Shown in pieces: positions 26,363 through 34,968 of a DNA stretch of 64,000 nt. Below the pieces are notes generated by a model. The model was given only the letters and a program-made list of their open reading frames with translations, did not search any database and was not told the origin of the DNA. Position 1 is the stretch's first letter. The number at the start of each line of letters is the position of its first letter. Origin of the DNA: Planctomycetota bacterium. GTDB lineage: Bacteria; Planctomycetota; UBA8108; UBA1146. The translations under genes were made by a program, and so were the position numbers. The stretch is from NCBI GenBank assembly GCA_018694835.1, contig JABHOG010000007.1, forward strand, positions 37,501-101,500. The letters run 5' to 3'.

Positions 26363-27414
26363 TGGACCCGGTGCTGCTCCTCGATGTTCTGTTATTGATC
26401 CTGGCGGTGCTCGCTGCGGTCGCCGCCATGCTGCAGCGCGATCTGCTCGGATCGGTGATGCTGATGGGGATATACAGCCTGTTGATGGCGGTGATCTGGG
26501 CCAACCTCTTCGCCATGGATGTTTCCTTTACCGAGGCCAGCGTCGGAGCGGGCGCAGCGACGGTGCTGCTGCTGATGGCACTGACCCGGATCGGCACCCG
26601 AGAGCGTTCCGGTGGAGATCATTCACTGCCGGCACTGGTACTGGTGGTGCTCACCGGGGTGGTATTGCTGTACGGCACCTCGGAGTTACCCCGCTTCGGC
26701 GACCCACAGGCACCCGCCCAGCTTCACATCGCTCCACACTACCTCGCCCAGGACATCGGAAAGGTGTCCGACAGCGCAACGCCGCCGAACTCGCCTCACG
26801 GGGAAGGCGACTTTGGCCACCACGTTCCCAACACCGTCACCGCAGTACTCGCCTCCTACCGTGGCTACGACACGATGTTCGAGACCGCGGTGATCTTTTC
26901 GGCGGGGATGTGTCTGTTGTTGCTGCTCCGTCCCATCCCGCGCCGTTCGCCCGAGACAGTGACCATCGATGAGTCTGGCAGTACCTCCCACCAGAAGAGT
27001 GAGAGCGTGGTGCTTCGCACCATCGGCGGAATGCTGATCCCTTACATCCTGGTCTTTGGCTTCTACGTGCAGATGCACGGCGAGATCGGACCGGGGGGTG
27101 GATTCCAGGCGGGTGTGCTGGTGGCTGCGGCCTTCATCCTGCACAGCCTCCTCTTCGGTCGCACCGCAACTGATCGCTGGCTACCGCGCTGGCTGGTCGA
27201 CCTCGCGATGAGCCTCGGGGTGTTGCTCTATGCCGGCACCGGAGTGGCGTGCATGGCGATGGGAGGACACTTCCTCGATTACTCCGCCCTCGATCGGGTC
27301 CACCCTGCCGAAGCAGAAGCGCTTGGCATGACGCTGGTCGAGGCGGGTGTCGGACTCACCGTCGCCTCGGTGGTGCTGACCATCGTCCGCAAGGTTCAGG
27401 GAGGTACCCGATGA
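26362..27414 (+). CDS. mnhB: Fused Mrp subunit: MbhD/DUF4040 plus MbhE-like plus MnhB domains
   Basis: 350 residues from ATG 26362. Residues 1-75 form three TM helices of the DUF4040/MbhD type (MLQRDLLGSVMLMGIYSLL and TEASVGAGAATVLLLMAL). Residues about 90-195 resemble MbhE, the MrpA C-terminal helices, with a long loop and NTVTAVLASYRGYDTMFE. Residues 215-345 are MnhB (LRTIGGMLIPYILVFGFYV, GEIGPGGGFQAGV). So pieces that form the C-terminus of MrpA elsewhere are fused to MrpB. The fusion fits the absence of a full-length MrpA. It overlaps mnhC by 4 bp. Confidence 0.9.
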   Translation: MDPVLLLDVLLLILAVLAAVAAMLQRDLLGSVMLMGIYSLLMAVIWANLFAMDVSFTEASVGAGAATVLLLMALTRIGTRERSGGDHSLPALVLVVLTGVVLLYGTSELPRFGDPQAPAQLHIAPHYLAQDIGKVSDSATPPNSPHGEGDFGHHVPNTVTAVLASYRGYDTMFETAVIFSAGMCLLLLLRPIPRRSPETVTIDESGSTSHQKSESVVLRTIGGMLIPYILVFGFYVQMHGEIGPGGGFQAGVLVAAAFILHSLLFGRTATDRWLPRWLVDLAMSLGVLLYAGTGVACMAMGGHFLDYSALDRVHPAEAEALGMTLVEAGVGLTVASVVLTIVRKVQGGTR

Positions 27415-27782
27415 CCTTGCTGGGACTCTTCAACCACTGGGCCTTCGTGATCATCATGATGGTCGGTCTCTATGCCATCATCGCTCGCAACAACATGGTC
27501 AAGAAGATACTCGGGCTGGGATTGTTCCAGACCGGCATCTTTCTGATGTACATCACCTTGGGGGTCCGTGATGGCGCGGCCGCTCCGATCCTGCAAGATG
27601 ACCCTGCAGTCATCTATGCCAACCCTCTGCCCCACGTGCTGATCCTCACCGCCATCGTCGTCTCGGTCAGCACCATGGCGGTGGCTCTGGCTCTCGCCAT
27701 CGGAATCCGCGAGAGTTACGGCACCGTCGAGGCGGATGAAGTGGCCGCGCTCGACCAACAGTCGCAGGAGGTCGGATGCTGA
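27411..27782 (+). CDS. mnhC: Mrp antiporter subunit C (NuoK-like)
   Basis: 123 residues, three TM helices, ATG overlapping the preceding stop. NuoK/MrpC landmarks are RNNMVKKILGLGLFQTGIFLM and the terminal helix ANPLPHVLILTAIVVSVSTMAVALAL with its conserved His-Val and Thr-Ala. It lies between the B and D subunits as in all Mrp systems and forms part of the proton path. The 25-residue C-terminal tail is hydrophilic. Confidence 0.93.
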   Translation: MTLLGLFNHWAFVIIMMVGLYAIIARNNMVKKILGLGLFQTGIFLMYITLGVRDGAAAPILQDDPAVIYANPLPHVLILTAIVVSVSTMAVALALAIGIRESYGTVEADEVAALDQQSQEVGC

Positions 27783-29281
27783 ACTTCCTCCAACCCTGGG
27801 CCAACCACTTCCCGGTGCTACTGGTGCTGATCCCGCTGCTGGGTGGCGTGCTGGCGCCGATCTTTGGTCGTGGATCGAGGGGCTGGGCGTGGGCGGTACT
27901 GACCACCGGAATCGCCACCATCATCTCCATCGAGATGCTGCTGGTGGTCCGATCCGGGGGCGCGATCTCCTATCCACTGGGAGGATGGCCCGCCCCCTTC
28001 GGCATCGAACTGAAGGTCGACCTGCTCAGCGCCATCGTGGCACTGGTGGTCACCTCGGTCGGCTGGATCGTCACCATCCATTCGCGCCGTAGCGTCCAGG
28101 TGGAGATCCCAGCGGATCGACTCGGTCCCTTCTGGTCGGTGTGGTTGCTCGCCATCACTGGACTGCTCGGCATCATCGTCACCGGCGACGCCTTCAACAT
28201 GTACGTGTTGCTGGAGATCTCTGCACTGACCATCTATGGGCTGATCGCCATGGGTCGATCGCGCGATCGAAAAGCGCTCGTTTCCGCCTTCAACTACCTG
28301 ATCCTGGGATCGATCGGCGCATCTTTCATCCTCATCGCCATCGGACTGCTGTACGCCCACACCGGCACCCTCAACATGAGTGATCTACACCAGCGCCTCC
28401 AGGCGAGTGACGGCGGAGCGACCGTCATGACCGCTCGCGCCTTCCTGCTGGTCGGACTCTCGCTCAAGATGGCACTCTTTCCCCTGCACTTCTGGATGCC
28501 AGCGGCCTACTCCACTGCGCCATCTGCGGTGGCGAGTCTGCTCTCTGCTACCGCCACCAAGGTCGGGATCTACATGGCGATGCGCTTCCTCTACACGGTC
28601 CTTCCGACCGAGGGAGGAGTCCTCACCGATCCCAACGTCTGGTTATTGGGAGGGTGTGCGGGGGCGGCTATTTTCTACGGTTCGATCCAGGCGAGCCGAC
28701 AGCCTTCGCTGTCGTTGCTACTGGCCTATTCGAGCGTCGCCCAGGTCGGCTACATCGTCATGGGACTGGCAGTGGGTCACATCGATGCCATGACCGGCTC
28801 GATCCTCCACCTGATGTTCCACGCCCTGATGAAGGGTGGATTGTTTCTCTGTGCTGGAATCTTCATCTACAGACTCGGCAGCAATGACTTCACCCAGTTG
28901 GCGGGAATCGGCCGACGGATGCCATGGACCAGTGCGGCGGTGGTTCTCGGTGGACTGGGAATGATCGGCGTCCCGGGCACCGCCGGATTCATCAGCAAAC
29001 TACACCTGCTGCGGGGACTGTTGCTGGCGGACCATCCCATCCTGGCGATGCTGGTGCTGCTCGGTTCGGCGATGGCGGCGATCTACACCTGGAAGTTTGT
29101 CGAGATCGCCTATCTGAAACCGGCCGCTGAAGATGCCGAGGAAATTCGCGAGGCACCCTTCGAAATGCTGTGGCCAGTGTGGCTGCTGATCGGCTCGAGC
29201 ATCTGGCTCGGACTGAATCCCGCCCCGGTGGTGGAACTCGCCACCGACGCTGCACGAGCCTTGCTGGGAGGCGGCGGATGA
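27776..29281 (+). CDS. mnhD: Mrp antiporter subunit D (NuoM/N-like)
   Basis: 501 residues with about 14 TM helices. Antiporter landmarks are the Glu in YVLLEISALTIYGLIAMG, the Lys helix LVGLSLKMALFPLHFWMPAAYSTAPS, the broken-helix segment with ATKVGIYM, and LMFHALMKGGLFLCAG. The membrane Glu and both Lys residues needed for proton movement are present. This is the best candidate for the true MrpD; two more paralogues follow in the same operon. Confidence 0.93.
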   Translation: MLNFLQPWANHFPVLLVLIPLLGGVLAPIFGRGSRGWAWAVLTTGIATIISIEMLLVVRSGGAISYPLGGWPAPFGIELKVDLLSAIVALVVTSVGWIVTIHSRRSVQVEIPADRLGPFWSVWLLAITGLLGIIVTGDAFNMYVLLEISALTIYGLIAMGRSRDRKALVSAFNYLILGSIGASFILIAIGLLYAHTGTLNMSDLHQRLQASDGGATVMTARAFLLVGLSLKMALFPLHFWMPAAYSTAPSAVASLLSATATKVGIYMAMRFLYTVLPTEGGVLTDPNVWLLGGCAGAAIFYGSIQASRQPSLSLLLAYSSVAQVGYIVMGLAVGHIDAMTGSILHLMFHALMKGGLFLCAGIFIYRLGSNDFTQLAGIGRRMPWTSAAVVLGGLGMIGVPGTAGFISKLHLLRGLLLADHPILAMLVLLGSAMAAIYTWKFVEIAYLKPAAEDAEEIREAPFEMLWPVWLLIGSSIWLGLNPAPVVELATDAARALLGGGG

Positions 29282-30771
29282 TCCCCCTCGAGATTCTGGC
29301 ACTGACTCTTCCGCTGCTCGGGGCGGTGCTTCCGTGGCTACTGCGACGGCAACATACCCTGCGCAACGGCTGCACCGTGCTGCTGTCGATGGCACTGCTG
29401 GCCACCGTCATCCAGTTGCTACCGGCGGCGCTCCAGGGTGAATCTTCCACCGAAGATAACTCCGTGGTGTTGGGATCGATCGCCCCGGGGCTCGATTTCA
29501 TGCTGGAGGTCGATGCACTCGGGCTCATCTTTGCCCTGGTCGCTTCGAGCCTGTGGATCCTCAACAGCATCTACTCGGTAGGGTACATGTATCGACTCTA
29601 CGGAGCCGACTTCGAGGGGCAAGAACGCTACTGGTCCTGCTTTGCCCTGGCCATCCTGGCAGCGATGGGGATCGCATTCAGTGGTAACTTGCTGACACTG
29701 TTTCTCTTCTACGAGTTGATGACCTTCAGTACCTGGCCTCTCATCACTCACCATCGATCCGCCGCATCGAAACGCTCCGGGCGGATCTATCTGTTCATCC
29801 TGGTCGGCTCGTCGACACTTCTGCTACTGACCGCCATCGTGTGGACCTGGGTACTCACCGGCACGGTTCGATTCGAGGCCGGCGGCATCCTCGCCGACTC
29901 CGCATCCCCGACGCAGATCTCACTGCTGATCCTGCTCTTCTTCTTCGGAACCGCCAAAACTGCCATCTTCCCGTTTCACCAGTGGTTGCCCAACGCGATG
30001 GTCGCCCCGACCCCGGTCAGCGCCCTGTTGCATGCGGTGGCGGTGGTCAAGGCGGGCGTCTTCACGGTGCTGAAACTTTCGACGATGGTCATCGGCCCGG
30101 CGGCGATGCAAGCGAGTTGGGGCGCCGAAGTGGTCGCATGGTTTGCCGCAGGCACCATCCTGCTGACATCGGTGATCGCATTGTCAAAACCGGAGTTAAA
30201 GGCGCGCCTCGCCTACTCGACCATCGGCCAGTTGAACTACATCGTGCTCGGAGCTGCGGTCGCTTTCCCCGCCGCCCTCCAGGGCGGGGCACTCCACATC
30301 GCCATGCACGCCTACGGCAAGATCACCCTCTTCTTCGCCGCTGGAGCGATCTATGTCGTCAGCCAGAAGACCCGGGTCGACCAACTCGATGGCATCGGCC
30401 GGCGCATGCCGTGGACGATGACTGCGTTTTTCATCGGCACCATCAGTACCCTGGGGCTGCCCCCGATGGGCGGAACCTGGAGCAAGTGGCTGCTGTGCGT
30501 TGGCATGATCGAGGCGCACCAGTGGGCCTTCCTCGGCACCCTGCTCATCTCCACCCTGCTCGGCCTCGGCTACCTGTTACCGATCCCGATCCGCGCCTTC
30601 TTCGCCAAGGAGAATGCGGCGGCCGCAGTCAAGGGATATGAGGATCACGGCGAGGCGCCGTGGGCCTGTCGCATCCCGTTGATCATCAGCGCCCTCGCCT
30701 GCCTGGTGCTCTTCTTCTGGCCCGGTATCTACGCCCAGCTGGCAGCGATGGTCGAAGGGAGTGCGCCGTGA
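29278..30771 (+). CDS. Second NuoL/M/N-type antiporter subunit (MrpD/MrpA-N paralogue)
   Basis: 497 residues, about 14 TM helices. It keeps LFLFYELMTFSTWPLITHH (membrane Glu), GTAKTAIFPFHQWLPNAMVAPTPVSALLHAVAVVKAGVF split across two helices, and IAMHAYGKITLFFAAGAIY. The PTPVSALLHAVAVVKAGVF element is closer to NuoL/MrpA-N than to MrpD, so it may supply the missing MrpA function. It overlaps both neighbours (ATGA at 29278, GTGA at 30768), so it is translated as part of one unit. Confidence 0.9.
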   Translation: MIPLEILALTLPLLGAVLPWLLRRQHTLRNGCTVLLSMALLATVIQLLPAALQGESSTEDNSVVLGSIAPGLDFMLEVDALGLIFALVASSLWILNSIYSVGYMYRLYGADFEGQERYWSCFALAILAAMGIAFSGNLLTLFLFYELMTFSTWPLITHHRSAASKRSGRIYLFILVGSSTLLLLTAIVWTWVLTGTVRFEAGGILADSASPTQISLLILLFFFGTAKTAIFPFHQWLPNAMVAPTPVSALLHAVAVVKAGVFTVLKLSTMVIGPAAMQASWGAEVVAWFAAGTILLTSVIALSKPELKARLAYSTIGQLNYIVLGAAVAFPAALQGGALHIAMHAYGKITLFFAAGAIYVVSQKTRVDQLDGIGRRMPWTMTAFFIGTISTLGLPPMGGTWSKWLLCVGMIEAHQWAFLGTLLISTLLGLGYLLPIPIRAFFAKENAAAAVKGYEDHGEAPWACRIPLIISALACLVLFFWPGIYAQLAAMVEGSAP

Positions 30772-31007
30772 GCGATCCCGACCACTCCTCTCCCTCTCGT
30801 ATTCACTGGTGGCTGGTGATCGCCTGCGCCATCGTCTTTGCCGCCGATTTCTTCTACCACCGCCACCTCGAACCGGCGGTAGAACAGGTCGAAGGGATCC
30901 CCGGCTTCTATCCCATCTACGGTTTCCTCGGAATCGTACTGCTGGTGATGTTGTCTCGTGGCCTGCGGGCGGCGGTGTCGCGCAAGGAAGGGTACTACGA
31001 TGATTGA
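30768..31007 (+). CDS. Small two-TM protein of the Mrp-type operon (79 aa)
   Basis: GTG 30768 overlaps the previous stop and the gene overlaps the next ATG by 8 bp. There are two predicted TM helices with FYPIYGFLGIVLLVMLSRGLR in the second and a charged end RKEGYYDD. Small proteins with a GFY-YGF core and an E-YYD end recur in split antiporter operons of this type. The function is unknown; an assembly or accessory subunit is likely. Confidence 0.85.
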   Translation: MSDPDHSSPSRIHWWLVIACAIVFAADFFYHRHLEPAVEQVEGIPGFYPIYGFLGIVLLVMLSRGLRAAVSRKEGYYDD

Positions 31008-32697
31008 GGGGCTCTATCCAGTCCTGCCCTTCATCGTGGGGGCCATCCTCTGTTCGATCTTGCGCGGGATCCCTCGTAAGATCATCGCTCTGGCGACCCC
31101 CGTCGTCGGCTTGCTCGGGTTGCTCGGCCTGCCCGACGGAGCCTCCTTCACCATCTCCTTCCTCGGCTTCGAACTGATCCTCGCCCAGGTCGACCGGCTC
31201 TCCTTCCTCTTTGCACTGCTCTTTCATATCGCCGGACTGATCGGCGTCATCTACGCCCTCCATGTCAAGAACCGGCTGGAGATCGGCTCGGCACTGCTCT
31301 ATGTCGGCAGTGCCATCGGCACGGTGCTGGCCGGCGATCTGGTGACGCTGTTTGTCGGCTGGGAACTGCTGGCGCTGACCTCTGCGTTCATCGTCTGGTC
31401 CCGAAACGATGATCGCTCGCGGGCGACCGGTTCGCGGTACCTCATCTTCCAGGTGCTGTCGGGACTGTCGCTGCTGGTCGGCATCCTGATCCACCACCAG
31501 GCGGGCGGCTCGCTGACCATCGCCGAGTTGGGTGTGCTCGATCTCTCATCACCAGGGGTGCCGTGGATCTTTCTCGCCTTCGGTATCAAGGCGGGCTTCC
31601 CGCTGCTCCATACCTGGATCATCGATACCTATCCGGCAGCGAGTGCCACCGGCACCGTGTTCCTGTCGGCGTTCACCACCAAGACGGCGGTCTACGCACT
31701 GGCGCGCTTCTTCCCCGGCACCGAAGAACTGATCCTCATCGGTGCGGCGATGACCATCTTTCCCATCTTCTATGCAGTGATCGAGAATGATCTGCGCAAG
31801 GTGCTCTCTTACAGCATGATCAACCAGATCGGTTTCATGGTGGTCGGCATCGGGATCGGTACCGAACTGGCGATCAATGGTGCGATCTCTCACGCCTTCA
31901 ACGACGTGCTGTTCAAGGGACTGCTGTTCATGTCGATGGGGGCGGTGCTGCATGTCACCGGCACGACCCGAGGCACCGACCTCGGGGGCCTGTGGAAGAA
32001 GATGCCGATCACCACGGTGTTGTGCCTGGTCGGAGCCGCCTCGATCTCCGCGGTGCCGCTCTTCAGCGGTTTCGTCAGCAAGTCGATGGTGATGGCTGCG
32101 GCGCTGCAAGAAGGGCACAGTTGGCTGTGGTTCCTGCTGCTCTTTGCTTCTGCTGGAGTACTCGAACACGCCGGCATCAAGATTCCCTACTTTGCCTTCT
32201 TCGCTCACGATTCGAAGCTGGAAGCCAAGGAACCACCGATCAACATGCTACTGGCGATGACCATCGGTGCGGCGCTGTGCATCTTCATCGGCTGTCGCCC
32301 CGATCTGCTCTACAACCTGCTGCCCTACCCCGTCGACTACCTGCCCTACACCACCACTCATGTGCTGACGCAGATGCAGTTGCTGCTGTTTGCCTCGCTG
32401 TCGGTGGTGGTGCTGATGAAGAGCGGCATCTACCCGCCAGAGTTGGTGCGCGAAAACCTCGACTTCGACGTGGTCTATCGCAAGGGCGGACGCATCCTCG
32501 GTTGGATCGTCAATAACCCGATCGCTCAGGGTATGACCGCACTCTCACAAACGGTGCTCGACCAGATCCCGGCGAAGATCCGCCAACTGGTCCAGAAGAT
32601 CCCCTCTTCCACGACGGTCCAGTGGCAGATGATACTGCCCGGACTGATGCTACTGCTGGCGCTGCTGGTGTTCCTGCTGGCGAACCTGTTTCAATAA
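31000..32697 (+). CDS. Third NuoL/M/N-type antiporter subunit
   Basis: 565 residues with 14 core TM helices plus a C-terminal extension of about 70 residues ending in another TM helix. Proton-path residues are visible in LVTLFVGWELLALTSAFIVW, FLAFGIKAGFPLLHTWIIDTYP and ISHAFNDVLFKGLLFMSMGAV. It is the last gene of the antiporter operon. The extended C-terminus with a lateral amphipathic stretch recalls the NuoL/MrpA arm helix in miniature. With mnhD and the 29278 gene this makes three antiporter-like cores in one complex, which is more than a canonical Mrp. Confidence 0.9.
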   Translation: MIEGLYPVLPFIVGAILCSILRGIPRKIIALATPVVGLLGLLGLPDGASFTISFLGFELILAQVDRLSFLFALLFHIAGLIGVIYALHVKNRLEIGSALLYVGSAIGTVLAGDLVTLFVGWELLALTSAFIVWSRNDDRSRATGSRYLIFQVLSGLSLLVGILIHHQAGGSLTIAELGVLDLSSPGVPWIFLAFGIKAGFPLLHTWIIDTYPAASATGTVFLSAFTTKTAVYALARFFPGTEELILIGAAMTIFPIFYAVIENDLRKVLSYSMINQIGFMVVGIGIGTELAINGAISHAFNDVLFKGLLFMSMGAVLHVTGTTRGTDLGGLWKKMPITTVLCLVGAASISAVPLFSGFVSKSMVMAAALQEGHSWLWFLLLFASAGVLEHAGIKIPYFAFFAHDSKLEAKEPPINMLLAMTIGAALCIFIGCRPDLLYNLLPYPVDYLPYTTTHVLTQMQLLLFASLSVVVLMKSGIYPPELVRENLDFDVVYRKGGRILGWIVNNPIAQGMTALSQTVLDQIPAKIRQLVQKIPSSTTVQWQMILPGLMLLLALLVFLLANLFQ

Positions 32698-32769
32698 TCC
32701 ACAGTGGTCGGCATCCCCATCGAACGGCTTGTGATCCCAGTTCGAAATCCAAATTCAAAATCGAACTTC

Positions 32770-33078
32770 TTACTTCGGGTCCTGGAACAGTTGGATCGTC
32801 AATACGATGGTGGCGATCAGGATCCACGGCTGAGGCAGGAAGTAGAGCGCAAAGATCCAGCGTCCATGATCAGAAAAGATGGCGTTATAGAGGATGGTGC
32901 TCAAGTTGACGTCGAATATAAAATCCAGCAGCGGATCGCTGATCCAGAAGATGGGTGCCACCGATTCGATCCCCAGCCACTTCGAAACTGTTGGCATCCA
33001 GACATCCACCCACAGATAGAGATCGCTGAGCGCACACGGGATCAGCCAGCCAAGGATATCCTGTTGACGTGGAGTCAC
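32770..33078 (-). CDS. Small membrane protein downstream of hemH (102 aa, unknown)
   Basis: About 102 residues from GTG 33078; no better start lies between it and the hemH stop. The protein has two hydrophobic segments (DILGWLIPCALSDLYLWV and the C-terminal WILIATIVLTIQLF) around an amphipathic middle, and is rich in Trp. It follows hemH by 29 bp and converges with the antiporter operon. I do not recognise the family. It may be co-transcribed with hemH and is possibly haem- or membrane-related; that is only position-based. Confidence 0.65.
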   Translation of the reverse strand: MTPRQQDILGWLIPCALSDLYLWVDVWMPTVSKWLGIESVAPIFWISDPLLDFIFDVNLSTILYNAIFSDHGRWIFALYFLPQPWILIATIVLTIQLFQDPK

Positions 33079-33107
33079 TCCGTGTGCCGTCTTTCCAGTC
33101 TCTGCCG

Positions 33108-34172
33108 TTACTGCGGAACTACCCCATCGGAGGCGGCAGCGGCTTTCCTTTGCAGCGCTTCCGGGGCCATCTCGACGATGGCCTGCGCCCAGCGCGGATC
33201 GGCGTTGAGGCACGGGATCACCTCGAACTGTTTTCCGCCCGCTTTCATGAAGACCTCGCGCGCTGCCATGTCGATCTCCTCGATCGTCTCGAGGCAATCG
33301 GCGACGAAGGCGGGGCAGATGATCTTGAGGTTTTCGATGCCCTGCTGGGCGAGGCGCACGGCGGTCGGCTCGGTGGCCGGCTCGAGCCACGGGTCGTTGC
33401 CGAGGCGCGACTGGAACGCCACCGACCACTTCTCTTCGGGTAGGCCGAGATCCTCGGCGAGGTAACGGGCAGTGCGGCGGCAATGGGCGCGGTAGCACAT
33501 CGGGGTCGCCGGATGATCGGTGAAGCAGCAGTCTTCGGTCTTCAGACAGTAACAACCACTCGGGTCGCGCTTCTCGATGTGACGCACCGGCACACCGTGG
33601 AAGGAAATCAGCAGGTGATCCCACTGCCCCTCCAGATGTGGCGCCGTCACCTCTGCCAGGACCTTGCGGTAAAGGGGGTGATCATAGAAAGGTGGCAGGA
33701 AGTGAACCCGGATCGGATCGGCCATCTTTGACAGTTCTTCGAGTACCTGGGCCACCACCGTCTCGTAGGAACTCATCGAGTAGTGGGGATAGAGTGGTAC
33801 TACGATGGCTTCATCCGCTCCCGCCTGACCGATCTCATCGAGGGCACTGGCGATCGACGGGTTGCCGTAGCGCATTCCCAGCGCCACCGGCCCGCCCCAC
33901 CGTTCACCGACCTCCTCAGCCAGTTTCTGTGAGGTGACGATCAGCGGAGAGCCTTCATCGGTCCACACCTTGCGGTACGCCTCCGCGGACTTCTTCGGAC
34001 GGGTGTTGAGGATGATTCCCTTGACCAGCAATGCCCTCAGCAGGTAGGGAAGATCGATGACCCGCTCGTCCATCAGGAACTGATCGAGATACCTCCGCAC
34101 CGCCGGCACGGTCGGTTCATCGGGAGAACCCAGGTTGATGAGCAACAAGGCCGGGGTACTGGTGGATGACAT
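33108..34172 (-). CDS. hemH: Ferrochelatase
   Basis: 354 residues. It inserts Fe2+ into protoporphyrin IX (or Fe into coproporphyrin), the last or next-to-last step of haem synthesis. The opening LLINLGSPDEP and the catalytic His in LLISFHGVPVRHIEKRDPSG are diagnostic, followed by WSVAFQSRLGNDPWLEPATE and the late CPAFVADCLETIEEI. A Cys-rich stretch (CYCLKTEDCC, then MCYRAHC) sits right after the catalytic His. Such clusters occur in several bacterial ferrochelatases and might bind metal or a cluster. Ribosome site GAGGAGCAGG precedes the ATG. It serves the c-type haem proteins such as the 35922 gene. Confidence 0.95.
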   Translation of the reverse strand: MSSTSTPALLLINLGSPDEPTVPAVRRYLDQFLMDERVIDLPYLLRALLVKGIILNTRPKKSAEAYRKVWTDEGSPLIVTSQKLAEEVGERWGGPVALGMRYGNPSIASALDEIGQAGADEAIVVPLYPHYSMSSYETVVAQVLEELSKMADPIRVHFLPPFYDHPLYRKVLAEVTAPHLEGQWDHLLISFHGVPVRHIEKRDPSGCYCLKTEDCCFTDHPATPMCYRAHCRRTARYLAEDLGLPEEKWSVAFQSRLGNDPWLEPATEPTAVRLAQQGIENLKIICPAFVADCLETIEEIDMAAREVFMKAGGKQFEVIPCLNADPRWAQAIVEMAPEALQRKAAAASDGVVPQ

Positions 34173-34190
34173 CCTGCTCCTCGTCGAGTT

Positions 34191-34778
34191 CTAGTAGCTG
34201 TAGCCCAGTCCGACATGGACCGATTCGCTGAAGGTGCCATAACCGGCATCGATGACCCAGCCATCGCCGATTCGGATCAGCGACCCGAAAGTCAGGTGCA
34301 GATCGGAAGAAGTCCCGGCATCGTTGTGATAGTAACCGGTCGGACTCAGGAGCAGGTCTCCATCGAACCTCTCCTCCCAGCGCGACACACTGCCGACTCC
34401 AAGGCCTCCGTAGACCGCCACGTGCTCGTTGAATTTCCAGGTCGGTCCCACCGCGATGGTCAGTCCGTGCTGCTCTCGCGCTGTGACCGGATCTCCGGTA
34501 GAAGAGACCGGAAGGCTCTGGTATTCGACTCCAGAGACTGTTCCGCTGAAGGCGGCTTGCAACTGCAAGAAGACTCCCAGTTGCTGATCTCGAAACCAGT
34601 ACCCCGAGAGCCCGATCCCGGTGTCCTCGACACGGGACTTCGGTTCGAAGACCTGAAAGACCGCCGCCTGCTCACCACCCGGAACAGGAAGTACCATGCA
34701 ACCCGGCAGTCCTACGCTGGCGATCAGCAGGAAATACACCCAGCAGGGGACTAATGGTGTGGATTTCCTCGCTGCCAT
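34191..34778 (-). CDS. Small predicted outer-membrane barrel or envelope lipoprotein (195 aa)
   Basis: The ATG at 34778 follows AAGGAGAG. The leader WVYFLLIASVGLPGCMVLP contains a lipobox-like LPGC, so lipidation is possible. The body is a series of amphipathic beta strands (LGVFLQLQAAFSG, VAVYGGLGVGSVSRW, WVIDAGYGTFSESVHV) and ends GLGYSY with a terminal aromatic residue, as small barrels do. No family is recognised. It shares direction with hemH, 18 bp upstream of it, and may be in the same transcript. Confidence 0.75.
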   Translation of the reverse strand: MAARKSTPLVPCWVYFLLIASVGLPGCMVLPVPGGEQAAVFQVFEPKSRVEDTGIGLSGYWFRDQQLGVFLQLQAAFSGTVSGVEYQSLPVSSTGDPVTAREQHGLTIAVGPTWKFNEHVAVYGGLGVGSVSRWEERFDGDLLLSPTGYYHNDAGTSSDLHLTFGSLIRIGDGWVIDAGYGTFSESVHVGLGYSY

Positions 34779-34968
34779 GACGGCTCTCCTTCGGGAACGT
34801 GCCCATCTAGAACGAACTCTTGGCCAGGATCGTGCCCCGACTGGAGCAGGGTCGCAAGAGCAGTATCCCGGTTCCTCTTCGCCACTCGACCCGGGAATGC
34901 CCCGTAGTCGTCAGTCTCCCGTTCCAACCTCCATTTCCTCGGGTATCCTCTTTCGCTGGAGGGGTGAG

